Assembly: GCA_963933065.1 (NCBI GenBank)
Contig: CAWVUB010000129.1
Span: 1 to 5,458, forward strand
DNA from: UBA9410 sp963933065
GTDB taxonomy: Bacteria; Actinomycetota; Acidimicrobiia; Acidimicrobiales; MedAcidi-G1
Direction of reading: 5' to 3'
DNA: 5,458 nt
In this document: positions 1-5,458 of the stretch, piece after piece
Numbering within the stretch: position 1 is the stretch's first letter
How the letters are laid out: each line of letters opens with the position of its first letter
Notes under the pieces: generated by a model
Seen by the model: the letters and a program-made list of their open reading frames with translations, nothing else
Told to the model about the DNA's origin: nothing
Databases searched by the model: none
Translations under genes and position numbers: made by a program

Positions 1-16
1 GAGATGTGATTTTCAT
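1..16 (-). CDS. 5' end of an unidentified divergent gene (partial, leaves the window)
   Basis: On the - strand an ATG at 16-14 is preceded by AGGAGG (21-26) with a 4-base spacer, TTCC. The visible codons read Met-Lys-Ile-Thr-Ser before the left edge cuts the frame. The strong Shine-Dalgarno match and the empty spacer beyond it make this a credible gene start, transcribed away from the transporter at 179. Five residues say nothing about function, so no product is proposed. The alternative is a chance match, which only sequence to the left could exclude. Confidence 0.5.
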
Positions 17-20
17 GGAA

Positions 21-26
21 CCTCCT
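21..26 (-). promoter_or_regulatory. Shine-Dalgarno sequence of the left-edge gene
   Basis: The + strand shows CCTCCT, so the - strand reads AGGAGG followed by TTCC and ATG. This is a full match to the anti-Shine-Dalgarno core, at the short end of the usual spacing. It decides the start of the gene at 16. It is the strongest ribosome binding site in the window. Confidence 0.55.
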
Positions 27-125
27 ATGAGCGGCAGGCCCCCACGGTCAGCCACAGCGAAACAGTAGCGAATAAGACCGGCCCTCGTAGCCGAGATGAC
101 TAATAGCGTGCAAAGAGCAGAAAAA

Positions 126-135
126 ATATCGATAT
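126..135. promoter_or_regulatory. AT-rich palindrome in the divergent spacer, possible operator
   Basis: ATATCGATAT is a perfect 10-base palindrome, preceded by a run of six A (121-126). It lies in the 162-base spacer between the left-edge - strand gene and the transporter, 43 bases before the transporter's ATG. An AT-rich island in an otherwise GC-leaning stretch between divergent genes is a plausible promoter or operator position. I could not place a convincing -35/-10 pair on either strand, so this is only a candidate site. Confidence 0.25.
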
Positions 136-178
136 CTCACCGAGGACACGGTCGAGTAGAGCCACGTAGAGTGCTGCG

Positions 179-1072
179 ATGCAGGGCAGCACAACTGGTG
201 GTGACCGGTCTGCCATCGGTCGCCTCTCTGGCATCGGTGCGGTCCTCTGCTGGTCAACAGGCAACGTGATGGTGGCCCAGGTCGACATGCCGGGCCCTGT
301 AATCGCCTTCTGGCGTGTGGTTCTTGGCACCATGATCTACGGTGCCGTCCATTACGCCACCGGCCGCCGTACCACCTGGGCTCAAGTCCGCTTGGTTGGC
401 CCGGTCGCGGTCGCGTTCGCCCTGGAGATCGGAGTGTTCTTCGCCGCCCTCCACCACACTTCAGTAGCTAACGCCACCACTATCGGCTCATTGCAGACCG
501 TCGTTCTTCTCTTCGTGGCGTCGGCGCGATTTGGTGAACGCATCGGTGTTGGACTGATGAGCGTGGCTGTGTTGGCAGTCGGCGGAGTAGCAGCGGTGAT
601 GTTTGGAGGAGGAGGTGATTCTGGCTTTCACCTGAAGGGTGACCTGCTGGCGTTTCTCGCCATGGTCTTTTTCTCTGCCTACTTCGTGCTAGCCAAAGAG
701 GTTCGGAACCAGATCGATACGTTCACGCTTCAGACCCTCACCATGGCTATTGGATCAGTCGTACTCCTGCCTATGTCGGCTATCTCAACTGGCCGGATCC
801 TGCCTGAATGGCCGTCGTGGAACCAGTGGGGATGGTTGTGCTTGCTGTTGGCCATTCCGGGTACTGGCCACTTCCTAATGAACTGGGCCCACCTCCATGT
901 GAGATTGGGTCTAGCCGGACTACTAACGCTAGGGATCCCAGTGCTCTCCACCCTTGGCGCCTGGCTGACGCTCAACCAACGGCTGGGAATGGTTCAAATA
1001 GTGGGCATGGTTGTCGTGATGACCAGTTTGCTGTTTGTGATTCGCCACGAAACTCAGCTCCACGCCGTATAA
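179..1072 (+). CDS. EamA/DMT-family ten-helix membrane transporter
   Basis: This 297-residue inner-membrane protein has the length and pattern of the drug/metabolite transporter superfamily: two repeats of five helices. By eye the helices lie near residues 13-33, 38-58, 70-90, 96-116, 122-141, 152-172, 182-202, 217-235, 241-263 and 270-288. The first repeat opens with a Gly/Ala/Trp-rich helix (GAVLCWSTGN) and an FWR segment at 44-46 after helix 2 begins, both common in EamA proteins. Characterised family members export amino acids (RhtA for threonine/homoserine), purines or other metabolites, but the substrate cannot be read from this sequence. ATG 179 is chosen because it gives a short cytosolic lead-in before helix 1 and the next candidate start lies inside that helix. 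The Shine-Dalgarno sequence is weak. The gene is followed by a 267-base spacer, so it is probably not in the argS operon. Confidence 0.85.
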   Translation: MQGSTTGGDRSAIGRLSGIGAVLCWSTGNVMVAQVDMPGPVIAFWRVVLGTMIYGAVHYATGRRTTWAQVRLVGPVAVAFALEIGVFFAALHHTSVANATTIGSLQTVVLLFVASARFGERIGVGLMSVAVLAVGGVAAVMFGGGGDSGFHLKGDLLAFLAMVFFSAYFVLAKEVRNQIDTFTLQTLTMAIGSVVLLPMSAISTGRILPEWPSWNQWGWLCLLLAIPGTGHFLMNWAHLHVRLGLAGLLTLGIPVLSTLGAWLTLNQRLGMVQIVGMVVVMTSLLFVIRHETQLHAV

Positions 1073-1090
1073 CCCAACGTCAGGTGTGAT

Positions 1091-1131
1091 TGGCTAAGGC
1101 GATGACCCTTCGAACTCTCCAGAGTTAGCCA
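1091..1131. other. Inverted repeat after the transporter gene, possible weak terminator
   Basis: TGGCTAA (1091-1097) and TTAGCCA (1125-1131) are perfect 7-base complements enclosing 27 bases. Inside them AACTCT (1113-1118) and AGAGTT (1121-1126) form a second, overlapping complement, so the two pairings compete for positions 1125-1126. The structure lies 19 bases after the transporter stop and overlaps the stop of the - strand frame at 1125. There is no U-tract on either side, so a standard intrinsic terminator is not supported. It could be a Rho-type or convergent-end structure, or chance. Confidence 0.25.
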
Positions 1132-1262
1132 GATGAACCTAGGACGTCTAGTTCAAACGGGAATTGGCTTCGCAGACGATCCCGTCGAAAGTGGATCAGG
1201 GCCTCGTGATCGATGGAGAAGGTATCAATAGCCAGTGATTCCATGTCGAGAATAATAGGCAC
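1125..1262 (-). CDS. Unassigned small - strand reading frame (45 residues) or gene remnant
   Basis: On the - strand a frame runs open from 1358 to a TAA at 1127-1125. A GTG at 1262-1260 is preceded by AGAAGGG (1273-1267) with a 4-base spacer and would give 45 residues. The translation looks like real protein: an alternating hydrophobic/acidic segment (ILDMESLAIDTF, residues 4-15), then a charged helix-like part ending HFRRDRLRSQFPFELD (24-39). I do not recognise the family. The frame stays protein-like upstream of the GTG (for example QIPHAIRGTKKGR), then meets an in-frame TGA at 1361-1359 just inside argS, with no ATG in that upstream part. It may therefore be the 3' remnant of a longer gene rather than an intact small one. 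It would converge with the transporter and diverge from argS. Chance coding-likeness remains possible. Confidence 0.3.
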   Translation of the reverse strand: MPIILDMESLAIDTFSIDHEALIHFRRDRLRSQFPFELDVLGSSG

Positions 1263-1339
1263 CCGACCCTTCTTGGTGCCCCGGATAGCATGTGGGATCT
1301 GCCCCAGTAGGGCCCCCCGCTGCTGATCTGGAAACCCCC

Positions 1340-3010
1340 ATGGACGTGCGTGACACCATCATCGACGCAGTACGTATAGCGCTGGCCGATCTTGGTGTAG
1401 ACCCCGTGCCTGCCATTGTTCAGCTTGAACGTCCAGCCAACGCAGATCATGGCGACTGGTCGACCAACGTGGCTTTGGCATCAGCCAAGGCGGCAGGCCT
1501 TAACCCGCGAGCACTGGGGATCCAACTAGTCGAACAATTGGAGATTTCACCACCACCACACGTGGTGGGAGTGGAGGTAGCTGGCCCCGGATTTGTGAAC
1601 TTCCGGCTCGCTGATTCATGGCTACACGATGTGCTTGCTGACGTGGTTGTCGCGGGTAGCGAAGGATGGGCTCGGTCAGATGAAGGCCAAGGCACCCAGG
1701 TGATTGTCGAGTTTGTGAGTGCCAACCCGACTGGCCCATTGCACGCTGGTCATGGGCGGGGTGCCTGCTACGGCGATTCGATAGCCCGCCTTTATAGCCG
1801 TTGCGGCTTCAATGTGGTGCGAGAGTTCTACATCAACGACCGTGGGCTACAAATGGAGAACTTTGCGGCCTCACTTGCCGCTCGGGTTGCTGGGCATCCC
1901 GTGCCAGAAGATGGATATCACGGACAGTACATCATTGACTGGGCGGCAGAGATGGTCGCCGAGACTGATGCCGCTACTGACCCTATGGAGTGGGGTTACG
2001 CCAAGGCTCTGGGAGCGCATCGTGCAGCGCTCGAGTCTCTTTCCGTCTGCTTTGACTCGTGGTTCAGTGAACGTTCGATGATCGCCTCGGGTGCTATTGA
2101 AGCCACCTTGGCGGCCCTGCGGGCTGCTGGCGCCGTGTACGAGGACGGTGGGGCTGTCTGGTTGCGAAGCACCGACTACGGCGATGACAAGGATCGGGTG
2201 CTCGTGAAGAGCGACGGTGAGCCTACTTACCTCATGCCCGACGTTGCCTACCACCGTGACAAGTTCGATCGAGCCGACCTTCTGGTGAACGTGTTTGGTG
2301 CTGATCATCACGGCTACGTGGCTCGGATGCACGCTGCCATGGCCATGCTCGGTCACGATCCCGACAAACTAGAGATTGCGATCACACAACTGGTGAGCTT
2401 GCAGCGTGATGGTCGTGAGGTCCGGCTGTCCAAGCGGACTGGTGAGATGGTAGAGCTGGCCGAGGTGGTCGAAGACGTGGGAGCAGATGCGGCACGTTTT
2501 ACTTACCTCCTCTTGTCGGTTGATTCTCCTCAGACGTTTGACTTGGACTTAGTTGCCAGTCAAGTCAACGAGAACCCGGTCTTTTACGTTCAATACGCTC
2601 ATGCCCGGATCCACCAGGTCGTTCGGCGGGCCACCGATGTGGGGATCAACCGAGGGGATCTGATTGACGCCGACTTTTCGCTGTTGTGCCATCCCCGAGA
2701 ACTTGAGGTGTTGCGCGCCCTGCACGAGTTGCCTGACGTGGTGTCACGGGCCTGTCGGGAGCGAGCCCCTCATCAGGTAACTACATGGGTACGCAACCTG
2801 GCAGCCTCGTTCCATGGCTTCTATCATGACTGTCGGGTGCTTGGAGAAGATGTAGATCAGTCGCTGACGATCGCCCGGCTCTGGCTTGCAGAGGGAACCC
2901 GGATTGGTTTGGCTGTTGCACTGGATTTGCTGGGAGTGAGCGCACCCACCGAGATGTGGCGCGACGACCCTGGCGACCAAGAACACGATCACGTCTCAAC
3001 GAGCTGCTGA
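1340..3010 (+). CDS. argS: Arginyl-tRNA synthetase (ArgRS)
   Basis: This is a class I aminoacyl-tRNA synthetase that charges tRNA-Arg with arginine in the cytoplasm. From ATG 1340 it has 556 residues, a typical ArgRS length. The N-terminal ArgRS-specific domain spans about 4-88, with HGDWSTNVAL near 37-46 and AGPGFVNF at 81-88. The catalytic core has ANPTGPLHAGHGR with the HIGH-type signature HAGH at 135-138. GADHHG follows at 320-325, and the KMSKS-type loop is LSKRTG at 363-368. The anticodon-binding DALR domain begins around QYAHAR (418-423). A GTG at 1292 would add 16 Pro/Ala-rich residues with no family counterpart, so 1340 is preferred, though its upstream GGAAA is a poor ribosome site. 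The C-terminus is odd: ArgRS usually ends at a motif like SAPERM, but here SAPTEM (534-539) is followed by 17 more residues. It heads the argS-lysA-hom cluster. Confidence 0.96.
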   Translation: MDVRDTIIDAVRIALADLGVDPVPAIVQLERPANADHGDWSTNVALASAKAAGLNPRALGIQLVEQLEISPPPHVVGVEVAGPGFVNFRLADSWLHDVLADVVVAGSEGWARSDEGQGTQVIVEFVSANPTGPLHAGHGRGACYGDSIARLYSRCGFNVVREFYINDRGLQMENFAASLAARVAGHPVPEDGYHGQYIIDWAAEMVAETDAATDPMEWGYAKALGAHRAALESLSVCFDSWFSERSMIASGAIEATLAALRAAGAVYEDGGAVWLRSTDYGDDKDRVLVKSDGEPTYLMPDVAYHRDKFDRADLLVNVFGADHHGYVARMHAAMAMLGHDPDKLEIAITQLVSLQRDGREVRLSKRTGEMVELAEVVEDVGADAARFTYLLLSVDSPQTFDLDLVASQVNENPVFYVQYAHARIHQVVRRATDVGINRGDLIDADFSLLCHPRELEVLRALHELPDVVSRACRERAPHQVTTWVRNLAASFHGFYHDCRVLGEDVDQSLTIARLWLAEGTRIGLAVALDLLGVSAPTEMWRDDPGDQEHDHVSTSC

Positions 3011-3012
3011 TT

Positions 3013-4314
3013 ATGGCCGGACCTGTCCCCACCTACCTGCTCCCTGACACAGCGGTCATTGCCGAAGACGGCCGCCTGTCCGTAGGAGGCTGTGATCTCG
3101 TGGACTTAGCCGACGAGTTTGGTACGCCGTTGTTCGTTTACGACGAGGCCCACCTTCGAGCCCGCTGTCGTGAGGCAGTCCGGGCGTTTGGCCCCGGTGT
3201 GGCATACGCGTCTAAGGCCTTCTTGTGCGGCGCCATGGCCCGACTGGCTCATGAAGAGGGCATGGACCTTGACGTAGCCACCGGTGGAGAGCTCTTCGTG
3301 GCCCGCAACGCCGGTATACCTGGAAATCGACTGGTCATGCACGGTAATAACAAGAGTGAACAGGAACTGGCCATGGCGGTCGAGGAGGGGGTGGGCCGCA
3401 TCGTCGTTGATTCGTTTGACGAACTGGACCGTCTTGACGCTCTGGCTGCTTCCACGGGGACCAAACCGCGGGTGCTGTTACGCATTACCCCAGGGGTGGA
3501 GGCGCATACTCACGAGTTTGTGGCCACGGGCCAAGATGACTCCAAGTTTGGGTTTACCGTCTCCAATGGCTTGGCGACCGCTGCAGTCGAGCGAGCGAGA
3601 GCGGCTGGGTCAGTGGACTTAGTTGGGTTGCATGCCCACATCGGAAGCCAGGTCTTCGATGTGAGGGCATTCGATCGAGCTGTCGAGGTACTGGCTAGTT
3701 TCTCGGCACCGTTTGGCCTGCCGGAACTCTCCGTTGGAGGAGGCCTTGGTGTTCCTTACGTAGAGGGCGAATCTGCACCCTCGCTAACCGAGTGGGCAGC
3801 CGGTATCCGAGCCGTCTGTGACGAAGTCGGGGTTGTAGCCCGTGTCTCTGCTGAGCCAGGACGGGCCATAGTGGCGTCTGCCGCAGTCACTCTCTATCGC
3901 GTGGGCACCATCAAGGACTTGCCAGGCATTCGTACTTACGTATCCGTTGACGGTGGGATGAGCGACAATCCTCGCCCGGTGCTCTATGGATCAGGTTATG
4001 AGACACTGCTGCCCCGGGCCGCAGATGCTGAGCGCCGGAGAGCTGTGCGGGTAGTCGGTAAACACTGCGAGTCTGGAGACTTGCTGGTACGTGAGGGCTG
4101 GGTGCCTGACGACTTAGTGGTTGGCGATGTCCTTGCCACACCGGTCACTGGCGCTTACGGCTATGCCATGGGTTCCAACTACAATCATGTGTTGCGGCCG
4201 GCTGTGGTGTTCGTCACCGGCGGTGAGGCTCGGGTGGTGGTACGTCGCGAGAGTTATGCCGACTTGGTGTCCCGAGAGGCAATCGACCTCGGACCAAGTA
4301 AATCCAAGTCCTGA
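3013..4314 (+). CDS. lysA: Diaminopimelate decarboxylase
   Basis: This PLP-dependent enzyme converts meso-2,6-diaminopimelate to L-lysine and CO2, the final step of bacterial lysine synthesis. From ATG 3013 it has 433 residues, within the family's usual size. It has the fold type III layout: a short lead-in, an alanine-racemase-like barrel (roughly 40-285) and a C-terminal beta domain. Visible motifs are the PLP lysine in YASKAF (K68), HGNNK at 110-114, DSKFGF at 176-181, HIGSQ at 209-213, GGG at 242-244 and EPGR at 281-284. DGGMSDNPRP lies at 313-322, the second-subunit active-site Cys in CESGD is C352, and GAYGYAM follows at 380-386. ATG 3013 lies two bases after the argS stop, which indicates translational coupling. 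A GTG at 2956 would add 19 basic residues overlapping the argS tail and is less likely. There is no good Shine-Dalgarno sequence at either start. Confidence 0.96.
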   Translation: MAGPVPTYLLPDTAVIAEDGRLSVGGCDLVDLADEFGTPLFVYDEAHLRARCREAVRAFGPGVAYASKAFLCGAMARLAHEEGMDLDVATGGELFVARNAGIPGNRLVMHGNNKSEQELAMAVEEGVGRIVVDSFDELDRLDALAASTGTKPRVLLRITPGVEAHTHEFVATGQDDSKFGFTVSNGLATAAVERARAAGSVDLVGLHAHIGSQVFDVRAFDRAVEVLASFSAPFGLPELSVGGGLGVPYVEGESAPSLTEWAAGIRAVCDEVGVVARVSAEPGRAIVASAAVTLYRVGTIKDLPGIRTYVSVDGGMSDNPRPVLYGSGYETLLPRAADAERRRAVRVVGKHCESGDLLVREGWVPDDLVVGDVLATPVTGAYGYAMGSNYNHVLRPAVVFVTGGEARVVVRRESYADLVSREAIDLGPSKSKS

Positions 4315-4345
4315 CTAGCCCGTTCCGGCCACTACCGTCTTATCC

Positions 4346-5458
4346 ATGAACGCCTCCTTATCCAGCACTAGCGACCACATCCGTATAGGCCTTCTTGGTT
4401 GTGGCCACGTGGGTGCCGCTTTGGCCTCGCTCATTGTTGAGCGTCGAGCAGTAATAGTCCGCCGCCAAGGCCTGGATCTTGAGGTCACTCGCATAGCGGT
4501 GCGTAACACGGCAATAGACCGTGGCGTACCGGTCAACACCGATGCTTTTACGACCGACGCTGCGGCTGTTGTTGCTGATCCCAACGTCGATGTGGTCGTC
4601 GAGGTCATGGGAGGTATTGAGCCGGCCCGTGAGTTGATAATGGCCGCTCTCTCGGCTGGAAAACCAGTTGTCACCGCCAACAAGGAGTTGCTGGCCAATT
4701 GTGGAGCCGAGTTGTACGCGCTGGCTGCTGACAACGGCGTTGACCTTTTATTCGAGGCAGCGGTGGCCGGTGCCATTCCGATCATGCGCCCGCTGCGCGA
4801 GTCGTTGGCTGGTGAGCCTATTCGTCGAGTTATGGGCATCGTAAACGGCACGACCAACTTCATTCTTTCTCGTATGACTGAGGATGGAGCCAGTTACGCC
4901 GATGCGTTGGTGGAGGCTCAGAGTCTCGGGTACGCCGAGCGCGATCCCACTGCGGACGTTGAGGGGTATGACGCTGGGGCCAAGGTGGCCATCATGGCCA
5001 CCATCGCCTTTGGTGTCCGGGTGGTTGCTGGAGACGTCTACCACGAGGGCATTTCGGATATCTCCGTGGCCGACATTGAGTTCGCCGCCGATCTAAAACA
5101 CTGCATCAAACTGCTTGCCGTTGCCGAGCAGACGACGGGAGACGACGGCCAGCTCCGGGTCGGTGTACGGGTGCACCCAACTTTGGTTCCACTAGATCAT
5201 CCGTTGGCTTCGGTTAACGGTAGTTACAACGCAGTGTTTGTGGAAGGTGAGGCGGCCGGCGACCTCATGCTCTATGGCCGAGGTGCCGGCGGTAGGCCAA
5301 CAGCCTCGGCCGTATTAGGCGACCTCATCGATGCAGCGGCCAATCTTCGCCGTGGTAGTGCTCCAGCCATCGGGACTCTTGAGCGTGCTCTTATTGCTCC
5401 CATCGATGATGTGACGTCCGCTTACTACTTGAATTTGGAAGTTGATGACCGTTCAGGC
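4346..5458 (+). CDS. hom: Homoserine dehydrogenase, C-terminus beyond the window
   Basis: This NAD(P)H-dependent enzyme reduces L-aspartate 4-semialdehyde to L-homoserine, the branch toward threonine and methionine. The frame is open from ATG 4346 to the right edge (371 codons). Residues 12-23 hold the Rossmann motif GLLGCGHVG, with GxGxxG at 18-23. TANKELLA contains K113, matching the catalytic Lys117 of yeast Hom6. VNGTTNFIL (166-174) opens the substrate domain. Residues 191-213 match the homoserine dehydrogenase signature A-x3-G-Y-A-x2-DP-x2-DV-x-G-x-D-x3-K, giving E198, D209 and K213 at the spacing of yeast E208, D219 and K223. The visible part ends at AYYLNLEV, where the C-terminal ACT domain (threonine feedback) normally begins in actinobacterial enzymes of about 430 residues. 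No aspartokinase domain precedes it, so it is monofunctional. It starts 31 bases after lysA and is probably co-transcribed. No Shine-Dalgarno sequence is evident before the ATG. Confidence 0.95.
   Translation, partial: MNASLSSTSDHIRIGLLGCGHVGAALASLIVERRAVIVRRQGLDLEVTRIAVRNTAIDRGVPVNTDAFTTDAAAVVADPNVDVVVEVMGGIEPARELIMAALSAGKPVVTANKELLANCGAELYALAADNGVDLLFEAAVAGAIPIMRPLRESLAGEPIRRVMGIVNGTTNFILSRMTEDGASYADALVEAQSLGYAERDPTADVEGYDAGAKVAIMATIAFGVRVVAGDVYHEGISDISVADIEFAADLKHCIKLLAVAEQTTGDDGQLRVGVRVHPTLVPLDHPLASVNGSYNAVFVEGEAAGDLMLYGRGAGGRPTASAVLGDLIDAAANLRRGSAPAIGTLERALIAPIDDVTSAYYLNLEVDDRSG

Noticed and set aside
1251..1256. AATAAT as a -10 box for argS
   Set aside because: It matches TATAAT at five of six positions, but no -35-like hexamer lies at 16-18 bases upstream, and the bases also fall in the coding-like - strand frame.
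1292..1339. Upstream GTG start for argS adding 16 residues
   Set aside because: The extra segment is Pro/Ala-rich and has no counterpart in ArgRS N-termini, whereas MDVRDTI at 1340 starts exactly where the family's N-terminal domain does.
1073..1339. tRNA or riboswitch in the argS upstream spacer
   Set aside because: No cloverleaf, GTTC-type T-arm with a matching acceptor stem, or known leader motif could be found by eye.
1550..1568. Hairpin CCACCAC / GTGGTGG inside argS
   Set aside because: It is explained by the codons for Pro-Pro-Pro-His-Val-Val-Gly in the ArgRS coding sequence and has no terminator or regulatory features.
1871..2356. 161-codon - strand open frame opposite argS
   Set aside because: It is antisense to the ArgRS catalytic core with no recognisable domain; the sense frame carries all the family motifs.
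4315..4863. Long - strand open frame of 182 codons opposite hom
   Set aside because: It lies opposite the strongly supported hom gene, and its Thr/Arg/Ser/Ala-rich composition is typical of an antisense shadow.

Overview
The window looks like a core-genome segment of an actinobacterium. Its anchor is argS - lysA - hom on the + strand, the same gene order as argS-lysA-thrA(hom)-thrC-thrB in Mycobacterium and many other Actinomycetota. The base composition is only moderately GC-rich by eye, lower than in most soil actinomycetes. That would suit an aquatic lineage such as Acidimicrobiia, but this placement is inference, not something the window proves.

Layout. At the extreme left, a - strand gene begins at position 16 behind a clear Shine-Dalgarno sequence and leaves the window after five codons. 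A 162-bp divergent spacer with a 10-bp AT-rich palindrome separates it from a + strand ten-helix EamA/DMT-family transporter (179-1072). A 267-bp spacer follows (1073-1339). It holds an inverted repeat and, on the - strand, a coding-like stretch ending at a TAA at 1125-1127, whose possible 45-residue product I cannot assign. Then come argS (1340-3010), lysA (3013-4314, two bases after the argS stop) and hom (4346 to the right edge, missing its C-terminal part).

Function. LysA carries out the last step of lysine synthesis from meso-diaminopimelate. Hom is the first committed step of the threonine/methionine branch from aspartate semialdehyde. The two enzymes thus sit on the two arms of the aspartate family pathway and are co-transcribed with arginyl-tRNA synthetase. 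All three keep their diagnostic active-site motifs and look functional. thrC and thrB would be expected just beyond the right edge.

I see no mobile element, CRISPR array, tRNA or rRNA, and no novel multi-gene system. The items most worth a second look are the unassigned - strand reading frame in the argS upstream region, the 17-residue tail on ArgS overlapping an alternative GTG start for lysA, and the divergent promoter region on the left.
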